DNA from: Sagittula stellata E-37
GTDB taxonomy: Bacteria; Pseudomonadota; Alphaproteobacteria; Rhodobacterales; Rhodobacteraceae
Assembly: GCF_039724765.1 (NCBI RefSeq)
Contig: NZ_CP155729.1
Location: 1,612,001 to 1,676,000, forward strand
Direction: 5' to 3'
Length of the DNA: 64,000 bases
This document shows, in pieces, positions 23,546 through 32,640 of the stretch. How positions within the stretch are numbered: the stretch's first letter is position 1; every line of letters begins with the position of its first letter. Under the pieces are notes generated by a model. That model did no database searches. It saw only the letters and a list, made by a program, of their open reading frames with translations, and was not told where the DNA came from. The position numbers and the translations under genes were made by a program.

Positions 23546-24514
23546 TCACATGTCCTGTATGGTGATGACCACCTTGCCGGTCGACTTGCGGTCACGCAGC
23601 AGGGCCAGCCCCTCCGCCGCCTTTTCGAGCGGATAGGTGTGGCTCACGTGCGGTTTCAGTCGGCCGTCGCCATGCCAGGCCATCAGCGTCGCCAGTGAGC
23701 CGGTCAGGATGTCGGGCCGGAACGCGAGATATCCGCCCCAGTAGACACCAAGCACGGTCAGGTTCTTCACCAGCAAGTGGTTGGCCTTGACCTGCGGCAC
23801 GTCGCCGGAAGCGAACCCGATCGGCAGCAGACGCGCCTCGGGTTTGCAGGCACGGAAAGCCGCTTCCCACTGCTCGCCACCGACCGGATCATAGACCACG
23901 TCCGCCCCGCCGAGCGCCTTTACTTCGGCCCGGATGTCTTGCGTACGCGCGTCGATCAGATGATCCGCACCTGCCGCCTTTGCGGCTTTCAGCTTGTCGG
24001 AGCCACGGGCACAGGCAATCACGGTTGCCCCCATCAGCTTGCCGATTTCCACCGCCGTCAGCCCGACGCCCCCGGCGGCGCCCAGCACAAGGAGGGTTTC
24101 TCCCGGCAGGAGTTTCGCGCGGTGGTCCAGCGCGATATGGCTTGTGCCATAGGCGATCTGGAACGCGGCAGCGGTGGTGAAGTCCATCGTGTCGGGCAGG
24201 TGGACGGCGCGTTTGGCATCGAAACACGCCATCTCGGCCAGGCCGCCTTGCCCGCCGAACACCGCCACGCGGTCCCCGGGAGCGAAGTTTTCGACACCCT
24301 CACCGAGCGAATCAACCACGCCGGAGACCTCCATTCCGAGCACGAACGGGCAGTCCGGGGTATCCTGATAGGTACCCTTGACCATCAGAAGGTCAGCGAA
24401 GTTGAGGCCGCAAGCGGCGACCCTGACCCGAATCTCTCCCGGTTTCGGGGTGGGAACCTCGATTTCCGTCAACTCCGGTCCGGAGTCCGGAAAAGATTTT
24501 ACGTACGCACGCAT
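23546..24514 (-). CDS. NADPH:quinone oxidoreductase family protein (MDR superfamily, zinc-free)
   Basis: 322 residues. GroES-like domain: VRVAACGLNFADLLMVKGTYQ, PFVLGMEVSGVV. Rossmann domain: LVLGAAGGVGLTAVEIGKLMGATVIACARG. The zinc ligands of classic alcohol dehydrogenases are missing, as in QOR proteins. It probably reduces quinones or enones with NADPH. C-terminal LEKAAEGLALLRDRKSTGKVV is typical. It is convergent with the Gfo/Idh gene and not obviously in an operon. Confidence 0.9.
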   Translation of the reverse strand: MRAYVKSFPDSGPELTEIEVPTPKPGEIRVRVAACGLNFADLLMVKGTYQDTPDCPFVLGMEVSGVVDSLGEGVENFAPGDRVAVFGGQGGLAEMACFDAKRAVHLPDTMDFTTAAAFQIAYGTSHIALDHRAKLLPGETLLVLGAAGGVGLTAVEIGKLMGATVIACARGSDKLKAAKAAGADHLIDARTQDIRAEVKALGGADVVYDPVGGEQWEAAFRACKPEARLLPIGFASGDVPQVKANHLLVKNLTVLGVYWGGYLAFRPDILTGSLATLMAWHGDGRLKPHVSHTYPLEKAAEGLALLRDRKSTGKVVITIQDM

Positions 24515-24796
24515 AGGCGCCTCCTATCCTTTTGCGCTGGAAGATCGCCAAATATCTCTTGGCTCGGTCGTGCAATGTGCAGGTCCAAATTGGCAACCGC
24601 AACAATTCCTGTTTTTTTTCAACTTTGTGTTGTTCTCGATTCTCGTTTACCATTATTAGGTGGTTGTGTGTCTTGATATGAGTGACCGTTTTGATGTAGC
24701 ACATCAGGCCATACACGTGCAGGATGAGGCTGGTCGGACGGTGTGAAGAAAACCGGGTCTCTCATTTGGCCAAACTTTAAAATAGGAAGACACACG

Positions 24797-25168
24797 ATGG
24801 CGCATCCCGTTGACGTTCATGTTGGAAAACGTATCAGACATCGCCGCTGGCTGGTGGGTATGACACAGCAGCAGCTGGCCGAGAAAGTGGGTATCAAGTT
24901 CCAGCAGATCCAGAAGTACGAGACGGGCGCGAACCGTGTCAGTGCTTCCCGGCTCTGGGATATCGCAGATGCACTCGACGTCCCGGTGAGCTTCTTCTTC
25001 GAAGGTATCGAGAACGAGAATGCCGAAGTTGCCGCTGGCGACCATGTCCCGGCAGACATCCTCGGCGACAAGGAAGCGCTCGACCTCGTGCGGTCCTACT
25101 ACGCCATCCCCGAGAACCAGCGACGCCGCCTTTTCGAACTCGCGCGCGTTCTGTCCGACGTGGCTTGA
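24797..25168 (+). CDS. XRE-family helix-turn-helix transcriptional regulator
   Basis: 123 residues from ATG 24797. The helix-turn-helix covers about 8-65: GKRIRHRRWLVGMTQQQLAEKVGIKFQQIQKYETG, then VSASRLWDIADALDVPVSFFFEG. A short C-terminal tail ends SYYAIPENQRRRLFELARVLSD. This compact single-domain form is widespread and conserved in alphaproteobacteria. The 282-base region upstream (24515-24796) is unusually AT-rich and probably holds its promoter. hisN follows 54 bases downstream. Confidence 0.9.
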   Translation: MAHPVDVHVGKRIRHRRWLVGMTQQQLAEKVGIKFQQIQKYETGANRVSASRLWDIADALDVPVSFFFEGIENENAEVAAGDHVPADILGDKEALDLVRSYYAIPENQRRRLFELARVLSDVA

Positions 25169-25222
25169 GCCGCCCCGCCACCTGCGCTAGCCCCTCGGGG
25201 GTGAACCGCAAGGAGGCGACAG

Positions 25223-26023
25223 GTGGACATTTCAGGACGATTGGCCGAGAATTTGATCGGCACTGCGCACGCCCTTGCAGATGCAGCGGGGGCGGCCATA
25301 CTCCCTTACTTCAGATCCGCCGGATTGACCGCAGACAACAAGCTGGCGGATGGGTTCGATCCCGTCACTGTTGCCGACCGCGCCGCGGAACAGGCGATGC
25401 GCCAGGTTCTGGCCGAACGTCGACCCGACGACGCTATCCTCGGCGAAGAATATGGCAAGCAGTCCGGCAGCAGCGGCCTGACATGGGTGCTCGATCCGAT
25501 CGACGGAACCCGTGGATTCCTTGCCGGTACACCGACGTGGGGTGTGCTTGTCGCTCTGTCGGACGAAAACGGTCCGCGCTTCGGCATCATTGATCAGCCC
25601 TACACGGGCGAACGCTTCTTCGGCGGGCTGGGGCAGGCTGCGTGGCGTGGTCCGCGCGGGCAGGGCGCGATGGCCACGCGACCGACGGCCGCTCTCGAAA
25701 ACGCCCTGCTTTTCACCACCTTCCCGGAAGTTGGCCAGCCACAGGACCGCGCGGGTTTCGAAGCCGTTGCGAGCCGCGTCAAACTGGTGCGCTATGGCAT
25801 GGATTGCTATGCCTACGCATTGATGGCAGCCGGGCAGATCGACCTCGTCATCGAGGCCGGGTTGCAGGCCTACGACATCCAGGCCCCCATCGCCGTGATC
25901 GAGGCGGCGGGCGGGATCGTGACGGACTGGGCGGGCAGGCCAGTGCATAACGGCGGCCGCGCCCTGGCAGCGGCCAACCCGGAGTTGCACGCGGCGGCAC
26001 TGGAGATTCTGAAAGGCTATTGA
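25223..26023 (+). CDS. hisN: Histidinol-phosphatase / inositol monophosphatase family protein
   Basis: 266 residues from GTG 25223, which has AAGGAGG about eight bases upstream. IMPase metal-site motifs are present: ILGEEYG (about 73-79), LDPIDGTRGFLAGTP (91-105) and QAYDIQAPIAVIEAAGG (about 213-229). The TRGF form and overall length fit HisN-type histidinol-phosphatases, which remove phosphate in the penultimate step of histidine synthesis. A general inositol-phosphatase cannot be excluded. Confidence 0.88.
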   Translation: MDISGRLAENLIGTAHALADAAGAAILPYFRSAGLTADNKLADGFDPVTVADRAAEQAMRQVLAERRPDDAILGEEYGKQSGSSGLTWVLDPIDGTRGFLAGTPTWGVLVALSDENGPRFGIIDQPYTGERFFGGLGQAAWRGPRGQGAMATRPTAALENALLFTTFPEVGQPQDRAGFEAVASRVKLVRYGMDCYAYALMAAGQIDLVIEAGLQAYDIQAPIAVIEAAGGIVTDWAGRPVHNGGRALAAANPELHAAALEILKGY

Positions 26024-26035
26024 GGAGCCGCGCCG

Positions 26036-27376
26036 ATGCCCGAAATACTGATCCGCAATGCCCGCCACGTGCTGACCATGGACGACGCCGGGACGGAGAC
26101 GGCCGGAACCGACATCCGCGTGCGGGACGGGATCATTGCGGAAATCGGCACGGGCCTGACCACCACGGGCGAAATCGTCGATGCCGCTGCGTGCGTCGTC
26201 ACGCCCGGTCTCGTGAACACCCATCATCACCTCTACCAGACGCTCACCCGGGCCGTGCCAGGCGGGCAGGACGCCTTGCTTTTCGGTTGGTTGCAGACGC
26301 TCTATCCGATCTGGGCGCGTTTCGGACCCGAGGAAATATTCGTCTCGGCGCAGATCGGTCTGGCCGAATTGGCGCTGACCGGATGCACGCTGACCTCCGA
26401 CCATCTTTACCTCTATCCCAACGGCGCGAGGTTGGACGACAGCATTGCCGCGGCGCGCGAGGTCGGGCTGCGGTTCCATCCGACGCGTGGTGCCATGAGC
26501 ATCGGGGAAAGCGAGGGCGGCCTGCCACCGGACAGCCTCGTGGAACGCGAAGCCGCGATCCTCGAAGACTGCATCCGCGTGGTCGACACCTTCCACGATG
26601 CCACCGAGGGGTCCATGGTCCGGGTCGGTATCGCCCCCTGTTCGCCCTTCTCGGTCAGTCGCGATCTGATGCGCGATGCGGCGCTGCTGGCCCGCGACAA
26701 GGGTGTCATGCTGCACACGCACCTCGCCGAGAACGATGAGGATATCGCTTACAGCGAGGCGCATTTCGGCTGTCGGCCCGGCCAGTACGCCGAGGATCTC
26801 GGCTGGACCGGCGACGACGTCTGGCATGCGCATTGCGTGAAGCTCGATGCGACCGAGATCGACCTCTTCGCCCGCAGCCGGACCGGAGTGGCCCATTGCC
26901 CTTGTTCCAACTGTCGGCTGGGCTCTGGTATCGCGCCGGTCCGCGCCATGCGCGACGCCGGTGTGAAGGTGGGCCTGGGTGTCGACGGGTCGGCCTCCAA
27001 CGACGCGGGCAGTCTTGTCGCAGAGGCGCGGCAAGCCATGCTCCTGCAACGTGTCACCCGTGGCGCCGATGCCATGAGCGCGCGGGAAGCGTTGCGCATC
27101 GCCACACGCGGCGGGGCCGAAGTGCTGGGCCGCCACGATTGCGGCCAGATCGTCGTGGGCAAACGGGCGGATATCGCGCTCTGGGATGTGTCGGGCGTCG
27201 AGTCGGCCGGAAGCTGGGATCCGGCTGCGCTCCTGTTGGCGGGTCCTCCAAAGGTCCGACACCTTCTGGTTGAGGGGCGGCAGGTGGTCCGGGATGGGCA
27301 AATGGTGACTTTCGATCTGGACGCTGCCATAAAAAGGCAGAACTCGCTTGTGCGTCGTCTGGAGAATATTCTGTGA
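26036..27376 (+). CDS. 8-oxoguanine deaminase (amidohydrolase family)
   Basis: 446 residues of the metal-dependent amidohydrolase superfamily. Zinc site: NTHHHLYQTLTR (about 62-73), HTHLAEND, HAHCVKLD and VDGSASNDAG. The pattern around the first HxH and the YPIWARF segment fits 8-oxoguanine deaminases, related to AtzB/TrzN-type hydrolases, which make uric acid from 8-oxoguanine. hisN is 12 bases upstream, and the stop overlaps the GTG start of the CAP-domain gene. Guanine deaminase is encoded convergently 430 bases away, so purine-base deamination is a local theme. Confidence 0.87.
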   Translation: MPEILIRNARHVLTMDDAGTETAGTDIRVRDGIIAEIGTGLTTTGEIVDAAACVVTPGLVNTHHHLYQTLTRAVPGGQDALLFGWLQTLYPIWARFGPEEIFVSAQIGLAELALTGCTLTSDHLYLYPNGARLDDSIAAAREVGLRFHPTRGAMSIGESEGGLPPDSLVEREAAILEDCIRVVDTFHDATEGSMVRVGIAPCSPFSVSRDLMRDAALLARDKGVMLHTHLAENDEDIAYSEAHFGCRPGQYAEDLGWTGDDVWHAHCVKLDATEIDLFARSRTGVAHCPCSNCRLGSGIAPVRAMRDAGVKVGLGVDGSASNDAGSLVAEARQAMLLQRVTRGADAMSAREALRIATRGGAEVLGRHDCGQIVVGKRADIALWDVSGVESAGSWDPAALLLAGPPKVRHLLVEGRQVVRDGQMVTFDLDAAIKRQNSLVRRLENIL

Positions 27377-27798
27377 AATTCGTTTATGGTCTATGTCTTG
27401 CGGCTATTCTTGCCGCTGGCGGTGCCGCCGCTCAACCGGTCCGTCAAATGCTGAACGGACTGCGCGCCGAAGAGGGGCTTGATCCTGTCACAGCTTCCCC
27501 CCGGCTTGAGGAAGCCGCCAAGGCTCACGCGCTCGACATGGCCCGCAAGGGCTTCTTTTCGCATCAGGGATCGGACGGCAGCGACATCATGGCCCGCGTT
27601 CGGCGGCAGGGATATGGCGCTTGCGCCGTGGCCGAGAACATCGCCAAGGGGCAGACAACCCTGTCCGAGGTGCTGGGCGACTGGATCAACTCTCCGCCGC
27701 ATCGTGACAACATGGTGAATCCGGAAGTCAGGGAGTACGGGCTGGTCCGCGCACCGGGCGATGTCTGGGTGCTCGTGCTTGGCCGCGACGGCTGCTGA
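27373..27798 (+). CDS. CAP-domain (SCP-like) secreted protein
   Basis: 141 residues from GTG 27373, overlapping the upstream stop (GTGA). A signal peptide covers about 1-20 (VYGLCLAAILAAGGAAA, cleavage after AAA/Q). The CAP domain has LNGLRAEEGLDPV, LEEAAKAHALDMARKGFFSHQGSDGSD and NIAKGQTTLSEVLGDWINSPPHRDNMVNPEVREYG. A Cys near residue 84 could pair with the C-terminal Cys. Periplasmic or secreted; bacterial CAP proteins are of mostly unknown function. Confidence 0.9.
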   Translation: MKFVYGLCLAAILAAGGAAAQPVRQMLNGLRAEEGLDPVTASPRLEEAAKAHALDMARKGFFSHQGSDGSDIMARVRRQGYGACAVAENIAKGQTTLSEVLGDWINSPPHRDNMVNPEVREYGLVRAPGDVWVLVLGRDGC

Positions 27799-27804
27799 GA
27801 CAGC

Positions 27805-29091
27805 TCACGGCTTCGACGGTTTGCCCATCACGTAGGTTTCCCTGATCGCGCGGTCGTCGCCCATCATGATCGTCGGGAAGAGCGCCTCCCATACGGTTTC
27901 GGCCACTGCGGACCGTTGCGCGATGGCGGGCGTGGAGGCGAGGTCGAGAACGACGAAATCCGCTTCTGCCCCCGGTTCGAGCCGACCGATGCTGTCTTGT
28001 CGCAAGGCACGCGCCGACCCTTCGGTCGCCAGCCACAGCAGTTCGGCCGGATGCAGGGCCCGGCCCCGCAACTGCGCGACCTCGTAAGCTGCTGCCATGG
28101 TGCGCAGCATGGAAAACGAGGACCCGCCGCCCGTGTCGGTCGCCAGCCCGATCCGGTGGCCATCGGCCATCAGTCCGTCCATGTCGAACAAACCGGAGCC
28201 GATGAAGGTGTTGGACGTCGGGCAATGCACCAGCGCAGCGCCAACCTCGCGCAGCCGGTCGCGTTCGCGCGGTTCCAGGTGGATCGCATGGCCGTAAAGA
28301 CCGCCAGCGCCGAGCAGGCCATGCTCCTCGTAGGTGTCGAGGTAGTCGCGGGCCTCCGGATACAGCCCTTTGACCCAGGCGATCTCTTCGGTTTGCTCCG
28401 ACAGGTGCGTCTGCATAAGACAGTCGGGATGCTCTGCCCACAGAGTGCCGAGCGCGGCAAGCTGCTCTGGTGTCGATGTGGGGGAAAATCGCGGCGTGAT
28501 AACGTAGGACGCCCGCCCGCGCCCGTGCCAGCGGTCGAGCAGCGCCTTGCTGTCGTCGTAGGCGCTTTGCGCGTTGTCGCGCAGCGTGTCCGGCGCGTTG
28601 CGGTCCATGCAGGTCTTGCCTGCGAACACCCGCATGCCGCGCACCGCCGCCGCCTCGAAGATCGCATCGACGGACGCCGGGTGGATCGTGCAGTACGTGC
28701 AGACCGTGGTCGTCCCGTGCGCCAAAAGAAGGTCGAGGTAGCGCCCCGCAATCTTCTGCGCATAGGAGGGGTCGCTAAATCGGCTTTCCTCCGGGAAGGT
28801 GTAAGTGTTCAGCCAGTCGATCAGCCTTTTGCCCCAGCTCGCGATCATCGCGGTTTGCGGGTAATGCGCATGGGCGTCCACGAACCCGGGCAGGATCAGC
28901 CCGTTGCCATGGTCTTCCACCTTGGCCTCGGGGTGCCGTTTTCTGAGCGCGTCCGCCCCGCCGATGTCACCGATCTTGCCGTCAACGACCAGAATCGCGC
29001 CGGAAGTGACGTGCTCTGCCGCTTCGTCTCCCTCGTGGAAAGGGTTCGCACGGAACCGGATCAGTTGTCCGAGATGCAGCTTTGAGGTCAT
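27805..29091 (-). CDS. guaD: Guanine deaminase
   Basis: 428 residues from ATG 29091 (MTSKLHLGQLIRF), chosen because GGAAGGAG precedes it. GuaD signatures: LPGFVDAHAHYPQTAM, QTHLSEQTEE, GHAIHLEPRE and the diagnostic LATDTGGGSSFSML. It hydrolyses guanine to xanthine and ammonia with a zinc ion. Its stop codon is only six bases from that of the convergent CAP gene, and an 8-oxoguanine deaminase gene lies beyond. Confidence 0.95.
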   Translation of the reverse strand: MTSKLHLGQLIRFRANPFHEGDEAAEHVTSGAILVVDGKIGDIGGADALRKRHPEAKVEDHGNGLILPGFVDAHAHYPQTAMIASWGKRLIDWLNTYTFPEESRFSDPSYAQKIAGRYLDLLLAHGTTTVCTYCTIHPASVDAIFEAAAVRGMRVFAGKTCMDRNAPDTLRDNAQSAYDDSKALLDRWHGRGRASYVITPRFSPTSTPEQLAALGTLWAEHPDCLMQTHLSEQTEEIAWVKGLYPEARDYLDTYEEHGLLGAGGLYGHAIHLEPRERDRLREVGAALVHCPTSNTFIGSGLFDMDGLMADGHRIGLATDTGGGSSFSMLRTMAAAYEVAQLRGRALHPAELLWLATEGSARALRQDSIGRLEPGAEADFVVLDLASTPAIAQRSAVAETVWEALFPTIMMGDDRAIRETYVMGKPSKP

Positions 29092-29216
29092 TGCGATCTC
29101 CTTCCCACGCAAACCGTTCCGACCCTATGGGTCCGGCGCGAAAAGGACAATCTGCCCTGTTGCTTTCTGGGCGCTTGTCCTAGTCTCCGTGACAAGAAAC
29201 GCGGAAGGGCAGGCAC

Positions 29217-30620
29217 ATGGCGCACGAAAGCGAGGCAGCGGCCGAAGAGGACGCGCTGGAAGAGGCGCGCGACGAGGGGTACGACCTCGACCGAAAGGCT
29301 GTCGCGCGCATTTTGTACGCCGTCGATACCGACGACCGGGAGCAACTTGTCGCGCTCATGGAGCCGCTCCACCCGGCCGATATCGCCGACCTTCTGGAAC
29401 AGGTGAACGCCTACGACAGGATGCGCCTGGTCCGCCTCTACGGGCACGAGATGGACGGCGATATCCTCTCGGAGCTGGACGAGGCGCTGCGCGAGGAAGT
29501 CATCGGAATCCTGACGCCGCAGGTGCTGGCCGAGGCGATCCGTGAACTCGACTCCGACGATGTTGTCGACCTGATCGAAGACCTCGACGCGCCGCAGCAA
29601 GAAGCGATCCTGGACGCTCTGCCGGAAAGCGAACGCGCCGCGGTCGAGCAGTCGTTGGCCTACCCGGAGTTTTCCGCCGGCCGCCTCATGCAGCGCGAAG
29701 TCGTCATGGCGCCGGAGCATTGGAGCGTCGGCGAGGCCATCGATTTCCTGCGCTCGTCCAAGAGCTTGCCGGAGCAGTTCTATCATATCGTGCTGGTCGA
29801 TCCGCGGCTGCGGCCCGTTGGCAACGTCACACTCGGGCGGCTCATGTCCTCGAAGCGCGACGTGACGCTGAAATCGATCCAGGAGGAATCCTTCCACACC
29901 ATCCCGGTGGCGCAGTACGAGGGCGAGGTCGCCTATGCCTTCAACCAGTACCACCTGATCTCCGCCCCGGTGGTGGACGAGAACGACCGCCTTGTCGGAC
30001 AAATCACAATCGACGACGCAATGGCGGTGCTCGATGAGGAGAACGAGGAAGACATCCTTCGCCTGGCCGGGGTGGACGGCGAAAGCCGCTTGTCCGACAA
30101 GGTCGTGGACACGGTCAAACGCCGCATTCCCTGGTTGGCGGTCAACCTTGTGACAGCGGTTATGGCCAGCCTCGTCATCGCACAATTCGAGGCAGCCATC
30201 GCCGAGGTCGTGGCGTTGGCGGTGCTGATGCCGATCGTGGCGTCGATGGGGGGCAACGCCGGGACGCAGTCGCTGACCGTCGCGGTTCGTGCGCTGGCGA
30301 CCAAGGACCTCACCGGCTCCAACCTGTGGCGCGTGATTCGGCGCGAGGGTGCGGTGGGCCTGATCAACGGCGTGGCCTTCGCGGTCATCATGGGGATCGT
30401 CGGGATCATCTGGTTCGGGTCGCCTGCCCTGGGTGGCGTTATCGCATCGGCCATGGTCATCAACCTCGTGATCGCGGGGCTGGCGGGGATCATTATTCCG
30501 GTGGTGCTGGAAAAGGTCGGCGTCGACCCCGCCCTGGCCTCTGGCGCCTTCGTGACCACCGTGACCGACGTGGTCGGCTTCTTCGCCTTTCTCGGTCTGG
30601 CCGTCGTGGTGCTTCTGTGA
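29217..30620 (+). CDS. mgtE: Magnesium transporter MgtE
   Basis: 467 residues. A cytosolic N domain covers about 25-130 (LHPADIADLLEQVNAYDRMRLV), two CBS domains follow at about 145-270 (YHIVLVDPRLRPVGNVTLGRLM; ISAPVVDENDRLVGQITIDDAM). Five transmembrane helices start near 300 (IPWLAVNLVTAVMASLVI) and include PIVASMGGNAGTQSLTV, the conserved MgtE pore region. Mg2+ channel gated by intracellular Mg2+ through the N and CBS domains. The next gene overlaps its stop codon. Confidence 0.96.
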   Translation: MAHESEAAAEEDALEEARDEGYDLDRKAVARILYAVDTDDREQLVALMEPLHPADIADLLEQVNAYDRMRLVRLYGHEMDGDILSELDEALREEVIGILTPQVLAEAIRELDSDDVVDLIEDLDAPQQEAILDALPESERAAVEQSLAYPEFSAGRLMQREVVMAPEHWSVGEAIDFLRSSKSLPEQFYHIVLVDPRLRPVGNVTLGRLMSSKRDVTLKSIQEESFHTIPVAQYEGEVAYAFNQYHLISAPVVDENDRLVGQITIDDAMAVLDEENEEDILRLAGVDGESRLSDKVVDTVKRRIPWLAVNLVTAVMASLVIAQFEAAIAEVVALAVLMPIVASMGGNAGTQSLTVAVRALATKDLTGSNLWRVIRREGAVGLINGVAFAVIMGIVGIIWFGSPALGGVIASAMVINLVIAGLAGIIIPVVLEKVGVDPALASGAFVTTVTDVVGFFAFLGLAVVVLL

Positions 30621-31171
30621 GCCTGGAACAGCGCAAGGCCGCTGCCCGCAAGGCGGCCTTTGCGGCAAGAAAAGCGGCGTTCGAGGCACGGTTGCCCGGT
30701 CAGGCGGGACGTCTGAGTGAAATACTGGCAGGACACCGTGGCGTCCCGTTATCAGGGTACATGGCCATTCGGACCGAGATCGACCCGCTCGCAGCCATGG
30801 CCGAGGCTTCCGCCTATGGCCCCGTCGGCGTGCCGGTCATCGCCGGTCCGGGTCTGCCACTCAGTTTTGCCGTTTGGGAGCCGGATTGTGAGATGTTGGA
30901 CGGCCCGTTCGGTGCGCGTATCCCGGCGTCAGGCGAGATGATGGATCCGGAGATCCTAATCGTGCCGCTGGTCGCATTCAGCCGGAGCGGGGGCCGTCTT
31001 GGTTATGGCGGCGGATTCTACGACCGGACGCTGGAACGCATGCGGGCCAAACGGCCGACCCTTGCCATAGGGTTTGCCTTTGCCGGTCAGGAAATGGTTG
31101 ATCTTCCGCTGGAGGACACCGACCAACCGCTCGACCTGATCGTGACCGAGCGGGAAATCATCGAACCCTGA
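30617..31171 (+). CDS. 5-formyltetrahydrofolate cyclo-ligase
   Basis: 184 residues from GTG 30617, overlapping the mgtE stop (GTGA). An N-terminal basic helix (SLEQRKAAARKAAFAARKAAF) is followed by GYMAIRTEIDPLAAM and the ATP/substrate motif SRSGGRLGYGGGFYDRTLERM. It converts 5-formyl-THF to methenyl-THF in one-carbon metabolism. It is convergent with purD, whose product uses folate-dependent chemistry downstream. Confidence 0.92.
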   Translation: MSLEQRKAAARKAAFAARKAAFEARLPGQAGRLSEILAGHRGVPLSGYMAIRTEIDPLAAMAEASAYGPVGVPVIAGPGLPLSFAVWEPDCEMLDGPFGARIPASGEMMDPEILIVPLVAFSRSGGRLGYGGGFYDRTLERMRAKRPTLAIGFAFAGQEMVDLPLEDTDQPLDLIVTEREIIEP

Positions 31172-31214
31172 AACCAGGCTCTGGCAAACCGACTGTCCCG
31201 CCTTTCCACGCGGA

Positions 31215-32477
31215 TCAGAGCGCGCGCCAGCCGATGTCGCGGCGGCAAAACCCTTCGGGCCAGTCGACTGCATCGACCATACCATACGCCCTGTCACGCG
31301 CCTCGCGCAGCGTGGCGCCACGTGCAGTTGCGTTGAGGACGCGTCCTCCCGTGGCCGTCACCGCGCCGCCGGCCTCCGTCGTGCCCGCGTGAAACATGAC
31401 GTTGAAGCTGTCCTCGGTCAGGGCGTCCAGCCCGCGGATAACGGTGCCTTTCGTGTAACCGCCGGGGTAGCCGTCGGCGGCCATGACCACGGTCATCGCA
31501 TGATCGTCGGCCCAGTTGACCTGCGCATCGGCCAGCCGCCCTTCTGCGCAGGCGTGGATCAGATCGAGCGCCTGGCCACCCAGCCGCAGCATCAGCACCT
31601 GACATTCCGGATCGCCGAACCGCACGTTGTACTCGACAAGCCGCGGCTGGCCGTTCTCGATCATCAGGCCCACATAGAGCACCCCCTGGTAAGGGGTGCC
31701 GCGCCGGACCATTTCGGCCATGCAGGGGCGCACGATCTGGTCGAGCGCCTTCGCCGTCACGGCATCGTCCATGATCGGGGCGGGGGAATAGGCGCCCATA
31801 CCGCCCGTGTTCGGGCCGGTATCGCCTTCGCCGACACGCTTGTGGTCTTGCGCCGTTCCGACCGGCAGGCAGGTTTCGCCGTCGACCAGGACGAAGAAAG
31901 ACGCCTCTTCGCCGGTCATGAACTCCTCGATCACCACTTCGGCGCCCGCACCGCCGAAGGCGCCACCGAACATGTCATCGACGGCAGCGCAGGCGTCTTC
32001 CAGGGTTTCCGCGATGATGACGCCCTTGCCGGCGGCCAGACCGTCCGCCTTGACCACGACCGGGGCCCTTCCTCCACGAATATGGGCTTTTGCTGCATCG
32101 AGGTCGGTGAAATGGCCGTAGGCTGCTGTAGGTGCGCCGCAGGCATCGCAGATTTCCTTGGTGAAGCTTTTGGAAGCCTCGAGCCTGGCCGCCGCGGCTG
32201 ACGGGCCGAAGACCGACAGGCCGGCCTCCCTCAGACGATCGGCGACACCCGCGGCAAGTGGCGCCTCCGGTCCGACAATCACCAGGTCGATGGCGTTATC
32301 CGAGGCGAACTCGACCACCACGCCACCGTCCTCAATATCGATCCGGGCACATTCCGCGATCTTCGCAATGCCCGCATTGCCCGGCGCGACGATCAGCTTG
32401 TCGCATTTCGGGTTCTGCAGGGCGGCCCATGCCAAGGCGTGTTCTCGTCCGCCGCTGCCGAGGATGAGGATGTTCAT
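31215..32477 (-). CDS. purD: Phosphoribosylamine-glycine ligase
   Basis: 420 residues, standard PurD length. N-terminal MNILILGSGGREHALAWA, ATP-grasp region VVKADGLAAGKGVIIAETLEDACAAV, catalytic HKRVGEGDTGPNTGGMGAYSPAP and YNVRFGDPECQVLMLRL. It catalyses the second step of de novo purine synthesis. It is divergent from xseA. Confidence 0.97.
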   Translation of the reverse strand: MNILILGSGGREHALAWAALQNPKCDKLIVAPGNAGIAKIAECARIDIEDGGVVVEFASDNAIDLVIVGPEAPLAAGVADRLREAGLSVFGPSAAAARLEASKSFTKEICDACGAPTAAYGHFTDLDAAKAHIRGGRAPVVVKADGLAAGKGVIIAETLEDACAAVDDMFGGAFGGAGAEVVIEEFMTGEEASFFVLVDGETCLPVGTAQDHKRVGEGDTGPNTGGMGAYSPAPIMDDAVTAKALDQIVRPCMAEMVRRGTPYQGVLYVGLMIENGQPRLVEYNVRFGDPECQVLMLRLGGQALDLIHACAEGRLADAQVNWADDHAMTVVMAADGYPGGYTKGTVIRGLDALTEDSFNVMFHAGTTEAGGAVTATGGRVLNATARGATLREARDRAYGMVDAVDWPEGFCRRDIGWRAL

Positions 32478-32522
32478 GGGCGTGCTCCAGTGTTGCGGTC
32501 GGGGCGGATAGCCGTGGTGGGA

Positions 32523-32571
32523 CCGGGGGCCGGCCCCCGGACCCCCGAGGTATTTGTCACCAAGATGAAGG
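32523..32571 (+). repeat. Dispersed element copy 4 with 18-bp palindrome
   Basis: A perfect 18-bp palindrome CCGGGGGCCGGCCCCCGG (32523-32540) is followed by GGTATTT (32549-32555), four bases (GTCA), then CCAAGATGAAGG (32560-32571). It lies in the purD-xseA divergent gap, so it is not confined to 3' ends. Confidence 0.75.
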
Positions 32572-32640
32572 ACGGGGGCGCTTTTGATCGGTTTACGGGT
32601 GCTTTAAGGTTCCGGCGAAGTGAGGGCAAGAGAGCGTGAC

